Shown: positions 35,712-45,208 of the stretch, in pieces
How the letters are laid out: every line of letters starts with the position of its first letter
How positions within the stretch are numbered: position 1 is the first letter of the stretch
NCBI RefSeq assembly: GCF_000372805.1
Contig: NZ_KB889930.1
Coordinates: forward strand, 38,136 to 102,135
Reading direction: 5' to 3'
DNA: 64,000 nt
From: Marinobacter gelidimuriae
Lineage (GTDB): Bacteria; Pseudomonadota; Gammaproteobacteria; Pseudomonadales; Oleiphilaceae
Notes under the pieces: generated by a model
Told to the model about the DNA's origin: nothing
Databases searched by the model: none
What the model saw: the letters and a program-made list of their open reading frames with translations, nothing else
Made by a program: the position numbers and the translations under genes

Positions 35712-36626
35712 ATGAACGTTTTCTTCAATGCATTGGTGCCGGTTGTTCTGCTGATTACCCTAGGGCACCTTTTTCGCCGCTGGAATTTCCCCGGGCCTGA
35801 ATTCTGGCCCCAGGCAGAACGCTTTACCTATTACGTTCTGTTTCCCGCCATGCTGGTGTACAAGCTGGGGCAGGCGCACGTAGCACCGTCGGTTTACGCG
35901 GATGTTGCAGTTTTGGTTGGTGTAACACTGGCATCCATGACTCTGATACTGGTTATTATCCAACGCTTCTGGCGCTGGAGTGGCCCAGTATTCTCGTCGG
36001 TGTTTCAGGGCGCCACCCGCTTCAATTCCTACGTCGCACTGGCGGCGGGGGGTATGCTGCTGGGCGATGAGGGCCTGGCGCTGACCGCCATCGTGATGGC
36101 TATTATGGTGCCCATGCTGAATCTGCTGTGCATCGTTATGTTTTCGCTGACGACTGCTGGCCAGCGGATACAGCTTCTGCCCGTGCTGCGGATGATCATT
36201 ACCAACCCATTGATTGTCGGATCGCTGTTGGGTATTACCTGGAGTTACTTTGAGTTGGGCTTTCACCCGCTGTTGGCAGGCACCCTTGGGCCACTGAGCA
36301 GCCTGGCCTTGCCTATGGGCCTGATGACGGTGGGTGCTGGCCTGCAACTGAACGTGTTGCGCGGCGCTTCGATGCCGTTTGTGATGTCGTCAATTCTTAA
36401 GTTACTGGTGATGCCTGTGATTGCCGCGGGCATCGGCTACGTTCTGGGCTTTGAACTCTTGCTGGTGCAGGTCATGATTCTGCTGGCAGCCTTGCCCACA
36501 GCCACCTCGGCTTATATTCTTGCGCGCCAGCTGGGCGGTGATGCACCGCTGATGGCCGGTATCATCAGCGGGCAAACCCTGTTGGCCGTGTTGTCTATTC
36601 CGCTGGTTCTTAATTTCCTCTGGTAG
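35712..36626 (+). CDS. AEC-family transporter (auxin efflux carrier type)
   Basis: A 304-residue membrane protein with about ten helices: start NALVPVVLLITLGHLFRRW, TRFNSYVALAAGGMLLGDEGL in the middle and, near the end, LLAALPTATSAYILARQLGGDAPLMAGIISGQTLLA, which is typical of AEC carriers for malonate, malate or similar acids. The substrate is unknown. It is monocistronic. Confidence 0.88.
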   Translation: MNVFFNALVPVVLLITLGHLFRRWNFPGPEFWPQAERFTYYVLFPAMLVYKLGQAHVAPSVYADVAVLVGVTLASMTLILVIIQRFWRWSGPVFSSVFQGATRFNSYVALAAGGMLLGDEGLALTAIVMAIMVPMLNLLCIVMFSLTTAGQRIQLLPVLRMIITNPLIVGSLLGITWSYFELGFHPLLAGTLGPLSSLALPMGLMTVGAGLQLNVLRGASMPFVMSSILKLLVMPVIAAGIGYVLGFELLLVQVMILLAALPTATSAYILARQLGGDAPLMAGIISGQTLLAVLSIPLVLNFLW

Positions 36627-36714
36627 GATGACGTGGTTTATTTGATGCTGACGATGGTGGCTGACATAGGTGCAGTTTTTGCGTTTTAATGATTTTGTTA
36701 GGAGGCGCGAGGCA

Positions 36715-37230
36715 ATGAATACAAAAGCAGACAGTGGTTACACCTTGGTGGATTTTTCTGCGACCTCGCCCGCGCCTGAGTGGTACGCGGTTAACGACGG
36801 CGTCATGGGTGGCGAATCCCGCGGGGGACCAGAAATTGTGGATGGCCAGCTGGTTTTTTCCGGACAGATATCGCTGGAGAACAACGGTGGTTTTTCGTCG
36901 GTGAAAAGCAGTGGCCACCAGTTTGACGTGAGTGCCTTTCATTCGCTGCGACTGCGGGTGAAAGGCGATGGTCGCAGTTACCAGCTCAGACTTTATATCG
37001 ACGCCCGTTATGGCCATTCACCCATTGCCTATACCGCCGAGTTTCCGACACTCGCAGGCGAGTGGACGGAGCCGGTTATACCGATTGCCCAGTTGAGCCC
37101 GCGTTTTCGTGGCCGCGCGCTTTCCGGCCCACCTCTGGATGTTGAACAGGTAGAAGCCATTGGCTTGCTACTGGGCGACAAGCGCGCGGGTGCGTTCGAG
37201 TTACGGGTTGAGTGGATCAGGGCGGAATAA
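36715..37230 (+). CDS. CIA30/NDUFAF1-like family protein
   Basis: A 171-residue protein: WYAVNDGVMGGESRGGPEIVDGQLVFSGQISLENNGGFSSVKS, then LRLRVKGDGRSYQLRL and the end VEAIGLLLGDKRAGAFELRVEWIRAE. This beta-sandwich matches the CIA30 domain, which in mitochondria assists complex I assembly; in bacteria its role is unknown. The ATG at 36715 has an AGGAGG site, unlike an upstream in-frame ATG at 36670. Confidence 0.85.
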   Translation: MNTKADSGYTLVDFSATSPAPEWYAVNDGVMGGESRGGPEIVDGQLVFSGQISLENNGGFSSVKSSGHQFDVSAFHSLRLRVKGDGRSYQLRLYIDARYGHSPIAYTAEFPTLAGEWTEPVIPIAQLSPRFRGRALSGPPLDVEQVEAIGLLLGDKRAGAFELRVEWIRAE

Positions 37231-37282
37231 GCCCGCCCACACTATTGTGTGGGCATCATACGGTAAAGTTTTCGATAAACAA

Positions 37283-37729
37283 CTATCGATTGCGTTGCAG
37301 CCAGCGGTCCAGTTTGTCCGCAAATTCTTTGCGGTCGCTCGGGCCGAAGGGCGCCGGGCCGCCGGTAACCTGGCCGGCGTTGCGCATCTCTTCCATAAAA
37401 TTGCGTATTGCCAGGCGTTGGCGAATATTCTCTTTGGTGAATGCCTGGCCTCTGGGGTTGAATACGTCTGCCCCCTTTTCAATGGCTTCTGCGGCCAGGG
37501 GGATATCTTGTGTGATCACCAAATCCCCGGCTTTAAGTTGATCCATAATTTCATTGTCTGCCACGTCAAACCCCTGCATTACTTGGCGGGTGTGAACAAA
37601 CGGACCCGGTGGCAATGGAACAACGTGGTTGGCAATGAACGTGGTTTGTACCTTCCAGCGCGCTGCCGCGCGACAGATAATGTCGCGAATGGGCACCGGG
37701 CAGGCGTCGGCATCAACCCAGATGGACAT
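37283..37729 (-). CDS. YaiI/YqxD family protein (DUF188)
   Basis: A 148-residue protein with the family start IWVDADACPVPIRDII and VITQDIPLAAEAIEKGADVFNPRGQAFTKENI. The conserved Asp residues suggest a PIN-like nuclease fold. The function is unknown. It is on the same strand as, and upstream-facing to, no clear partner; the Wadjet operon ends 110 bases away. Confidence 0.9.
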   Translation of the reverse strand: MSIWVDADACPVPIRDIICRAAARWKVQTTFIANHVVPLPPGPFVHTRQVMQGFDVADNEIMDQLKAGDLVITQDIPLAAEAIEKGADVFNPRGQAFTKENIRQRLAIRNFMEEMRNAGQVTGGPAPFGPSDRKEFADKLDRWLQRNR

Positions 37730-37838
37730 AGCAGGCTCCTGAGTGTGTGAACGTTATAGGTGAGTGGTTTAGATAGATTGCCAAATTTATTCTAATCCGA
37801 GGAAGATCACTTTGCAGAAAAATAAACCTGTTCCGGCG

Positions 37839-38999
37839 TCATACAGCGCTTCGGGCCCAATCTGCAACGGTGCGACTCACAGTAGATTGTGGGAGAAATT
37901 CCTGTTCTAGCCGTCCTTTTATAGAATTCGATAGCTGATCATAAAGTCTTACTTCATCGAATGTCAGCCCCGTCGCGGGTATTGTTTCTGCTCGTTGTGG
38001 TTCTGGAACTGCTCTCCCATCCGAAAAAAACTCAAATGTGGCCTGGTCCATTAACAAGGCTTGCAGCTCGGGTTGGTGCAGTCTGGCGCGAGCCAGCATG
38101 GTTAAACCCCATGTGTCGATGTCTCCCCAGTACGCAATCTTTTTTTTCTTCAGCCACGCTACGCGCATCCACGTTAAATTAAGCCCTGCGCCCAGTATGG
38201 CTATTGTGTTTTCAAGCTTTGGGAGTTGATGAAGGCAGCGTTCGTTTTCAATGATTAAAATGGCTGTGCCCGGCAATGCTTTTTGTATGAGTTCCTGTGC
38301 TCTGATTCGGAGTTGTGAAAAAGGCAGCAGTTGGCCATCAAGATCGACAATCAGCAGCCAATGGTGACCCTCATCTTCCGCGTTCAGGAAGGCTTCCAGC
38401 CCCTGCTCGTTCACTTGGCCATCGAACAGGATATCCAGCATCTGGATAATGAGTTGGCGGTTGCGTTCAAAAAACTTGCTGTCGATTCCAGCCACCGACA
38501 ATGCCCTGAGAGGTTTGCCTTCAGCGCAACCCGGAGTCAAACGGGAAGTCAGTCTGGCTGCCTGAATTACCTCGTTTTCTGGTTTGTCGAGCACCAGGCG
38601 GCGCTTGCGAATGATAGTAGGAAGAAAGCGTTCCTCTATTGTTGATATTTCCGATGCCAGTCTTCTAAGACATTGATACTCAAACCGAACTTCGGAGTTA
38701 TTTGTTGCCTCAACCCAATCACTGGGTGAATGCAGAATCCAGGTTAGGGGGACGTCAATGTCTTCACTTGCGTTGCGAAAGCGCTGGGGCTGCCACTCAA
38801 CTTTCCCTGCGCTCACGCTGCGCCAACGCTGGAGGTGCTGGCGTACTTTGTTGAGATCTTCTGTGATTGCCCGACCGCTCGGTTTGCCAATCGAAAGCCG
38901 AAGCGGCCAGCTATTAGCGCTGAGGAGGCGCTGTTCCCGAAGGTCGGCGTTTTGCCATTGCCTGGCGAGTTTTATGGCCAGGTCAGCCGGGGATTTCAT
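37839..38999 (-). CDS. jetD: Wadjet subunit JetD (DUF3322/DUF2220, TOPRIM nuclease)
   Basis: A 386-residue protein, last gene of the jetABCD operon. The N-terminal half fits DUF3322; the C-terminal half is a TOPRIM-like nuclease domain with the acidic residues in LIIENERC and YWGDIDTWGLTMLARAR. In type I Wadjet, JetD cuts plasmid DNA after loop extrusion by JetABC. Its start overlaps the jetC stop by 17 bases, so translation is coupled. All residues recognisable as catalytic are present. Confidence 0.93.
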   Translation of the reverse strand: MKSPADLAIKLARQWQNADLREQRLLSANSWPLRLSIGKPSGRAITEDLNKVRQHLQRWRSVSAGKVEWQPQRFRNASEDIDVPLTWILHSPSDWVEATNNSEVRFEYQCLRRLASEISTIEERFLPTIIRKRRLVLDKPENEVIQAARLTSRLTPGCAEGKPLRALSVAGIDSKFFERNRQLIIQMLDILFDGQVNEQGLEAFLNAEDEGHHWLLIVDLDGQLLPFSQLRIRAQELIQKALPGTAILIIENERCLHQLPKLENTIAILGAGLNLTWMRVAWLKKKKIAYWGDIDTWGLTMLARARLHQPELQALLMDQATFEFFSDGRAVPEPQRAETIPATGLTFDEVRLYDQLSNSIKGRLEQEFLPQSTVSRTVADWARSAV

Positions 39000-41900
39000 C
39001 GAGTTTCCGAGTCATTTTTTCAGCGGCGGTCTCGAGTTCTTCCCAGCTCAGGGAGGTCAGCGTTGCTTGCATGTCTTTGCGGTGAACCAATACCGCCGAG
39101 CGGGTGTGGGCTCGAAGCAGCCGCATTTCTTTGTTGGGTGTCACAAACAGTGGGTGTAAGCCAAACTCGTTGAGCGCTGAGATAATTCGACCAGCTACGG
39201 CGTGCGAACTTTTTGAAAATGCTTCATCCAGAACAATAGTGCCAAACAAAGGTTGGGTAGTGCCGTCTGGGCACAGGGCATAACTTAACGATGCCGTCAG
39301 GATGTAGCTGGCGATGATTTCTTTTTCACCACCGCTGCCGCCTTGGGAGCCGGTTCGAGTTTCGATAACCTTTGCGGTTTCCCGGTCCAGCACCGAAACG
39401 GCAAATTGCAGACGGTAACGCGGGTCTAGCAGGGCGCGCGCGCCGACGGTGCGTTTGTTGTCGCTGGCGTCGCGGAGTAATGCAACCATGTTTTCCAAGG
39501 CCAGAAAATGGCTTTCGCCCAGGTCGTCCTTCAAGGCATTAGCCCTTAACTGGCGTTGGGCTTTTTCCAGGGTGCGCAGGGTTTCGTGGGTGACGCGCCT
39601 GGGCTCAAGTTTCAGATATCGGCCGGGCTGAAAGTCTACCCGCCTCAAAGTTTCATTAAGATCTGCGATGCGCTCTTCAATAACCGCGACTTCGTTCTGG
39701 ATGTGGGCAAGTAGTTGAGTAACGCCTTGATCAGATGACTGGTTCAGGTAGTTCAGGAAACGCTCCAGCTTTTCGGGCAAGGCTTCTTCCTCAAGAACCC
39801 TCAGCCTTTCCAGATATTCGGGTATATCGCGAATCTCACTGCCGGTTTCCGCGAGCGCGCCGGTGTCGATTGTCTTAGCTTTTTCCATGAACTGGGTAAG
39901 GTTCAATTCGTATCCTTGTACCTTTTTGTTCAGGGCTTTGATGTGTTTATCCAGCCGGTCGCGTTCAGCGCGTTCCAGCGGATCCAGTTTTTCATTTTGA
40001 TCTGATCCGGGCGTGGTGAAGTGTTTGTTGGCCAACGTCTGTTCTTCATTTGTCAGCCCCTTGCCGATTCGCTCCAGCATCTCCGCGCAGCGGGCGATCG
40101 CCGTCTTTCGCTTTTCCTCCAGAACGCCGCAATGAACGCGCTCTGCGGCAAGCTCCTGCTGTATGTTCTCGAGTCTGTTATTAACCTGTTCGTATTCTCG
40201 CCGGGCCCTTTCAACATCGGAATCGGGCGCTGTCAGCATTTCAAGACGCGCGCAGAGTTCTTTCAGCTCGGCTTCTGCGCTCGGCAGATCAATGTCGTTA
40301 AAGCGGGTGTCGGTGAGCCTGGCGTTCAGATCAATGTTCACCTTGGTATCGCGCAGGGTCTTCTGCGCAGCGGTCAAATCATGTTGAGTCTGGAGCTCAT
40401 TGTGCTTGTTCTGGCTAAGCTCCTGAGCCAGCGCAGCCAGTCGATCCCGATTATCGAAACCGGTCATCCAATCTTTGTCTAGCCGCTGATTGTCGCGCTT
40501 TTCAAAAAAGCCGCGTTTGCCGGACATCAAACCTTGTACGGTTATGCCGTGTGGCGTTTCGCGCAAGTCTTCGGGGGCGGCTACGCAGTGACGATCAATG
40601 CCCGCCAGTAAGTGCTTAAGCGCTTCGCGATTGGGGTGGGGTTTGAAGTTCAGCTTGTGGGTAAAGCCATCGTCCATAAATTGTGCCGGTGCTTGTGGTG
40701 TTCGTGCGTCCAGCAAGCGTACGTGAAGGCGATTGTCACGATGGTTGATCCAGTCCAGCGCTGTTTTCATGGCGGCAGGTGGCACTAAAAGCCGCAGCCG
40801 ATGGCCCCCGAGAGCACGCTCTATGGCTCCGCGCCAGGCCTTTTGCTCAAGCTTTACTTCCACCAGCTCAGCGACAAAAGGCAGGCTTTCGTCTGGAAGA
40901 TTCAGCGCCGCTGCTAATTCACTGCGAAACTCCTGAAATCGACCTTCGATGTTGGAGCCGGGGCGGGCCTTGATGCGTTGCATTTCGTTTTCGAGTTCGG
41001 TGATGCTATCCGTGGATTTACGGTGCTCTATCCCCAGCTGCAGAACGGTTTCGCCCTGTTCGTCTTGCAAGGAGGCCAGTATTTTTTGCTGTTCTGCGCA
41101 TGCCTGCTGGTTGGCTGCCAGTGCTTCGGATGTCAGCTGCTGCCGTAGACCAAGGCTTTTTGCCAACTTGAGATAGTCATTGGCGTAGCGTTTGCGTTCG
41201 TCTGCCCAGCGTTTCTGCAGGTCTATTTGCTCTTTCAACTGCTCAATGCTGGCACCACCGGCTTGTAAGTATATATCTTTGAGCGTTTCTGCTTTGCTTT
41301 TGAGCGTCCAGGCGCTTGTCGCAAGCGCCTGGACGCCAGAGTAGCCCTTATCAACCTGGCCCTTCAGCTCGCTCGCCTTGTTCGTCCAGAGTTGGTAGCC
41401 CGCCTGGGCAAACCAGGCTGGCAGCACCTCAAGCAGAGTTTGCTGTGTGCTGAGCTCTTCATGTGCCGCCTGATGGCTCTTGTGCGTCTCAGCAACCGGA
41501 GTCAGCGATTGGTACTGGCGCCGAGCTGTTTCCAGTTCGGCGTGAATAGCCGCCAGATTATCAAACTCGCCGGCTACTTCGCCGGCGCGATCGAATGCGG
41601 CACGGTCATCCAGCACCAGTTCCCGGAAGATTTCGTCAATACTGTTGAGTTGCTTGAGCCCGGCGGCGCGGTTCAGCAGAGTGAAGGCATTTTCGCCAAC
41701 CTCGAAGAAACGCCGAACCTGAGCCAGATAGGCCTTCTTGCTCTCGTTGATCTGGATGCCGCTGATGTCTCTGACATGCTGCTTAAGTGCGGGGCCGCCA
41801 CCTTCATGGTGAATCTTCAGCCAATCGTCCAGCCCATGGTCATCGCGCTCTGAAAAGAGCCAAAGCCGTTTTAAATCGCTGGCGGCGGAGCTGCTGCCCT

Positions 41901-42306
41901 CAACCCAGAACAGGGCGCCGATACGGACAGCTTTTTCACCATTGTGGAAGCGGGCAGAAACGCCCGTCACGGTTTTACCGGGGCGGGCAATGTGGCTGTT
42001 GTCCCCGGAGTTGTTACCGGCACCGGAAACGCCGCGAATATAGGAGATTAGGTCGCGGTCACTCTCATGCCCTCCGGTGGACGCCAGGTTGTAGCGCGGC
42101 TGGTGGGTTAGCAGCGTCATTAGCGCATCCACCAAGGTGGTTTTCCCGCTTCCAGTGGGGCCAATAATAGCAGTGCCCCTTGGGTCCAGGTCCGCGCAGT
42201 GACGACCGCCAAACGGGCCCCAGTTATAAAGTTCGAGGTGGGTAAGAATGAACGTGGACGAGGGCCTGACCTCAACGGCAAACATGTCATTTTGCGCCAG
42301 TGTCAT
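38983..42306 (-). CDS. jetC: Wadjet subunit JetC (SMC/MukB-like ATPase)
   Basis: An 1107-residue SMC-type motor. Walker A (GPTGSGKTTLVDALMTL) lies at residues 49-57. Long coiled coils fill about 240-450 and 620-900, with a hinge-like globular part between. Near the C-terminus are the ABC signature GSQGGSGGEKE and Walker B TIVLDEAFSKSSHAVAGRI. This is the loop-extruding motor that recognises small circular DNA. It overlaps jetB by four bases (ATGA) and jetD by 17. Frame and motifs are intact along the full length. Confidence 0.95.
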   Translation of the reverse strand: MTLAQNDMFAVEVRPSSTFILTHLELYNWGPFGGRHCADLDPRGTAIIGPTGSGKTTLVDALMTLLTHQPRYNLASTGGHESDRDLISYIRGVSGAGNNSGDNSHIARPGKTVTGVSARFHNGEKAVRIGALFWVEGSSSAASDLKRLWLFSERDDHGLDDWLKIHHEGGGPALKQHVRDISGIQINESKKAYLAQVRRFFEVGENAFTLLNRAAGLKQLNSIDEIFRELVLDDRAAFDRAGEVAGEFDNLAAIHAELETARRQYQSLTPVAETHKSHQAAHEELSTQQTLLEVLPAWFAQAGYQLWTNKASELKGQVDKGYSGVQALATSAWTLKSKAETLKDIYLQAGGASIEQLKEQIDLQKRWADERKRYANDYLKLAKSLGLRQQLTSEALAANQQACAEQQKILASLQDEQGETVLQLGIEHRKSTDSITELENEMQRIKARPGSNIEGRFQEFRSELAAALNLPDESLPFVAELVEVKLEQKAWRGAIERALGGHRLRLLVPPAAMKTALDWINHRDNRLHVRLLDARTPQAPAQFMDDGFTHKLNFKPHPNREALKHLLAGIDRHCVAAPEDLRETPHGITVQGLMSGKRGFFEKRDNQRLDKDWMTGFDNRDRLAALAQELSQNKHNELQTQHDLTAAQKTLRDTKVNIDLNARLTDTRFNDIDLPSAEAELKELCARLEMLTAPDSDVERARREYEQVNNRLENIQQELAAERVHCGVLEEKRKTAIARCAEMLERIGKGLTNEEQTLANKHFTTPGSDQNEKLDPLERAERDRLDKHIKALNKKVQGYELNLTQFMEKAKTIDTGALAETGSEIRDIPEYLERLRVLEEEALPEKLERFLNYLNQSSDQGVTQLLAHIQNEVAVIEERIADLNETLRRVDFQPGRYLKLEPRRVTHETLRTLEKAQRQLRANALKDDLGESHFLALENMVALLRDASDNKRTVGARALLDPRYRLQFAVSVLDRETAKVIETRTGSQGGSGGEKEIIASYILTASLSYALCPDGTTQPLFGTIVLDEAFSKSSHAVAGRIISALNEFGLHPLFVTPNKEMRLLRAHTRSAVLVHRKDMQATLTSLSWEELETAAEKMTRKLDEIPG

Positions 42307-43034
42307 GGGGTTTTCCCTCCGGCGCCAGCGCCCTGGCCCGCTAGCTTGCGAAAGTGATGTAACAGATTCTGCAAGTTTTCAGGATTCGCCAGGTGGGTAA
42401 TGATGGGCCTGATAATCACTCGCTCGCTGGTGTCGATGTCCGAGACGATGCCATGATTTTTCAGATTATCCAGCAGGTTTCGCAAACGTTTCTGCTCGCG
42501 CGCGTCACTGCCTGTGTCGCCAAGGTATAATTGCATCTGGGGCAACAACTCATCCAGCTCGATTACCGCATCGCTGGCACCGATGCCTGATTCTTGCTCA
42601 TGGGCGATGAAATGCTGCCGCAGAATCGCAATGAGCAGTGATTGTTCCATCGTCAGGCGCTGTCGGCGCATCAGAGGATGAGACCATTCGTCGTTTTCTT
42701 CAGAGAAAAGCTGATCCGACACCACCAGAAAAGCCAGGCCGCGTATGTCATCAATTTTTAGATTCAAATCCAGCGGTTCAAGAATGTTATTGATGGCTGC
42801 CGTCTGGTTAATGGCTACCTCGTAGAGATTGGGCTTCCGATCCGCCTCGATCAGACCGTATTTGAGCAGTTCCTGCGCGGCTGATTTTAGATTCGTAGAG
42901 GTATATCGAGCTGTCGATTCAGGGAGGCTCAGCGGGTCGGAATTGTTGACTGATTTGGACATCGCATCTTGGCCGTGCCCATCAGGGCCTGGATCTTCTG
43001 CCTTGGCGGTCAGGCGGTCAAAAATATCAGGCAT
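42303..43034 (-). CDS. jetB: Wadjet subunit JetB (DUF4194, kleisin-associated)
   Basis: A 243-residue MukE/MksE-like protein (DUF4194): TARYTSTNLKSAAQELLKYGLIEADRKPNLYEVAIN, then IRGLAFLVVSDQLFSEENDEW and LMRRQRLTMEQSLLIAILRQHF, both winged-helix segments. The ATG at 43034 lies just after the jetA stop and is preferred to an upstream TTG (43055) inside jetA. It links JetA and JetC in the motor complex. Confidence 0.92.
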   Translation of the reverse strand: MPDIFDRLTAKAEDPGPDGHGQDAMSKSVNNSDPLSLPESTARYTSTNLKSAAQELLKYGLIEADRKPNLYEVAINQTAAINNILEPLDLNLKIDDIRGLAFLVVSDQLFSEENDEWSHPLMRRQRLTMEQSLLIAILRQHFIAHEQESGIGASDAVIELDELLPQMQLYLGDTGSDAREQKRLRNLLDNLKNHGIVSDIDTSERVIIRPIITHLANPENLQNLLHHFRKLAGQGAGAGGKTP

Positions 43035-43038
43035 CGCG

Positions 43039-44535
43039 TTATAGTTCCCAATCAATGGACTGCACGGCGGCTTGTGTCAGAGCCAGCTTCGGGGTGTAAA
43101 ATCGCAGCGTTTTGCCACTGCTGTCCGTTATATCGACGGTTTCTTTTTCATCGGAAATCGCCACTTCTGCCTCCCGTGCCATGCTTAACCAAAGCGCGAG
43201 CGTTTCCAGGTCATGGGTTGGGGGCATGTGGCTGGCCAGATCGGCTATGCTCATGGGCTTACCAGTAACTTTGAGCAATTCTACGGTTTCCCAAAACAGC
43301 GCTTCCCGGTCGAGACCATCGAAGGCACGCCAAAAATCATCGTCTATGTCGTTCAGGTTTACACTCTGTTCTGCCAACTCCAGGCCCTTCGTCTCATCTT
43401 CATTCGCGGCTTTGAATCTCAGCTTCTCGACCAGCGGCAAACTGGGAATTGCTACGGCGATAGGGGGTAGGGGTGTTTCACTTTTTCGGATGGAGTGGCT
43501 GGACCAGTCGATCTCAAGCGCTGCGTTGAGAATTCCGTTCAGCAATTCCCCAACTCTGTGATTTTCCGCTGCCAACCCCGTTTTCAGAAAGCCTTTTACG
43601 TCACGTTCGCTGCGGGCTCGGGCCTTGATAACGGTTGCGGACTCCTGCACCAGGCGAATTACCAGCCAGCGTAAATCATCATGTTGTCGCCGGCTAAGGG
43701 CGTTATGTGCCGAGGGATGCTTGAGGATTTTGCGCAACCGCAGTTTCATGTTGTCGAGTTTTGTGGAGCGGCTGAGTTGGTCATGAAAACCGTGAAACAC
43801 TTTGCCCTCGGCAGTTTCCAAAAGAGTGTCGTGGCCGTCCAGAAGCCGATCCACAATTTCGCCGCGGTGGTGCTGTTCGCTAACAATGGATTTGCGCAGG
43901 CGCCGGTCTGCGTCACGATAAGAGTCCTCAACTCGGCGGAAATCCGCGCGCAAGCTAGTGGCCAGGTTAAACACTTCGCGTATGCCTTCGGCTGCTGCAG
44001 CGCCTTCCAGCACTTTGAATTGTCCGGCCTCGACCTCGGCAAGTTCGAGCTCAAGATTTTTTATTTTTTGCCGGATGTGGTCGGCACGACTCTGTGCATC
44101 GGGGTTGAGCCGGACCTCGAGACTCTCGATTTCCCGCTGAACGGTCGCCAGACGGGATGCAGTTGATGTCATGATGCGTTCATCCAGACCCTCAACAAAA
44201 GCAAGCGCCTTTTGCAGTGCGTCAGTAGCGATCAGTTTACCTTCCCGCTCAATAATTAAACCGCGTCGAATCCAGGTGCGTAATTCCCGACGTGCTTCCC
44301 CGGCGGGGTCATCGGTTTTCAGACCAAATTCCTCATTATTCGCGTGCTGAGCCAGAATGTCGGTGAGTGCCTGCTGGGCGTCTTCAAAAAGGACATCAGT
44401 ATGATTTTGCTCAAGCAGGGACTGCAGGCAGCTCAGAACCAGCGGGCCTCTGCTGGCAGACAGCAGCTTCCAGGCTGGGTGCTGGTGCCGGAACACCATG
44501 TACGCTTGGGTTCGGGCGTGCGTATTGTCATTCAC
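43039..44535 (-). CDS. jetA: Wadjet subunit JetA (DUF3375, MukF/MksF-like kleisin)
   Basis: A 498-residue kleisin, first gene of the operon: MVFRHQHPAWKLLSASRGPLVLSCL, an N-terminal winged helix, then long helices (RIMTSTASRLATVQREIESLEVRLNPDAQSRADHIRQKI, broken here only for description) and a C-terminal winged helix (VELLKVTGKPMSIADLASHMPPTHD). DUF3375 in this position defines the type I Wadjet operon. The GTG start has GGAGC nine bases upstream. No internal promoter is seen in the operon. Confidence 0.93.
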   Translation of the reverse strand: MNDNTHARTQAYMVFRHQHPAWKLLSASRGPLVLSCLQSLLEQNHTDVLFEDAQQALTDILAQHANNEEFGLKTDDPAGEARRELRTWIRRGLIIEREGKLIATDALQKALAFVEGLDERIMTSTASRLATVQREIESLEVRLNPDAQSRADHIRQKIKNLELELAEVEAGQFKVLEGAAAAEGIREVFNLATSLRADFRRVEDSYRDADRRLRKSIVSEQHHRGEIVDRLLDGHDTLLETAEGKVFHGFHDQLSRSTKLDNMKLRLRKILKHPSAHNALSRRQHDDLRWLVIRLVQESATVIKARARSERDVKGFLKTGLAAENHRVGELLNGILNAALEIDWSSHSIRKSETPLPPIAVAIPSLPLVEKLRFKAANEDETKGLELAEQSVNLNDIDDDFWRAFDGLDREALFWETVELLKVTGKPMSIADLASHMPPTHDLETLALWLSMAREAEVAISDEKETVDITDSSGKTLRFYTPKLALTQAAVQSIDWEL

Positions 44536-44659
44536 GGGTATAGCTCCATAACGAGCTGGTATTTGACGTAAATACTAACATTCGAGCACGCTGGTCGCAT
44601 TTGATAAGTTTATCCTGGGCTAAAAATGAGGTATCCAGCTTTCCTCGCCCCGGCTTTTT

Positions 44660-45097
44660 TTACGAAACAGGTCGGGGGATTCGACCCGAAACCAGAAAAT
44701 GCGTAACGGGAAACTCTATGGCCGTAGACGAGCCATCGGGTTCGATCATCAGGATTGAGACTTTTTCTCGCATTGCGGAACCGATTGCCTGCGTAAACCG
44801 GTAGTCTGCAGGGCTTACAAGCTGATCGCGCACATCCTGCCAGTCTTGGGATTGCAGTTGCACCCCATTGTTCGTTTTTACAGAAAACTCAAAAATTGTG
44901 TGCTGTGATTTCAATGGTTTAGGGAACGGAATCTGCACGTGGTGAATAAACACGAACCGGTAAAAGGCGGTTTCCGCTAGTGCCGTTTTAGTATCCGCAG
45001 CTCCGTAGAACAGGCTTTTCTCGAAGGTTCTGCCAAAACGGGACCCATAATCCAGAGAGGGATAGCGGAAGGCGTTTTGAGCAGGTAGTGAAGATGA
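44660..45097 (-). pseudogene. RES-domain NAD+ phosphorylase toxin remnant
   Basis: The frame opens right after a stop at 45098-45100 and reads NAFRYPSLDYGSRFGRTFEKSLFYGAADTKTALAETAFYRFVF (split into shorter known blocks: YGSRFGRTFEKSLFYG with the RES Arg, and ALAETAFYRF with the catalytic Glu). It goes on through PFPKPLKSQHTIFEFSVKT and FTQAIGSAMREKVSIL, where the family pattern stops and an unrelated tail follows. The usual N-terminal part has no start codon, and no Xre-type antitoxin gene is next to it. A fragment from an in-frame ATG at 44953 could be made, but it would lack the active site. Confidence 0.65.
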
Positions 45098-45208
45098 TCA
45101 ATAAAACTCGCCACCGCCGAGCGGGGCATCCCGATTTTCGTCTAACTCAGTCGAGATCTTAACAGCTTCACCCTTAGGCGAGAACTTGATGGCATTCGAG
45201 ATTAAATG
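45098..45208 (-). pseudogene. Histidine kinase ATPase-domain fragment
   Basis: The minus strand gives HLISNAIKFSPKGEAVKIST and a few more residues before a stop at 45098. This is the N-box of HATPase_c domains. Nothing else of the kinase is visible. The fragment overlaps the start of the EAL fragment on the other strand. Confidence 0.6.

Noticed and set aside
37839..44535. Housekeeping MukBEF/MksBEF condensin
   Set aside because: The fourth gene is a TOPRIM JetD nuclease overlapping the ATPase gene, and the first is DUF3375, which together define Wadjet type I.
44660..45097. Functional Xre-RES toxin-antitoxin pair
   Set aside because: The RES frame lacks a start and its normal ends, and no antitoxin gene is next to it.
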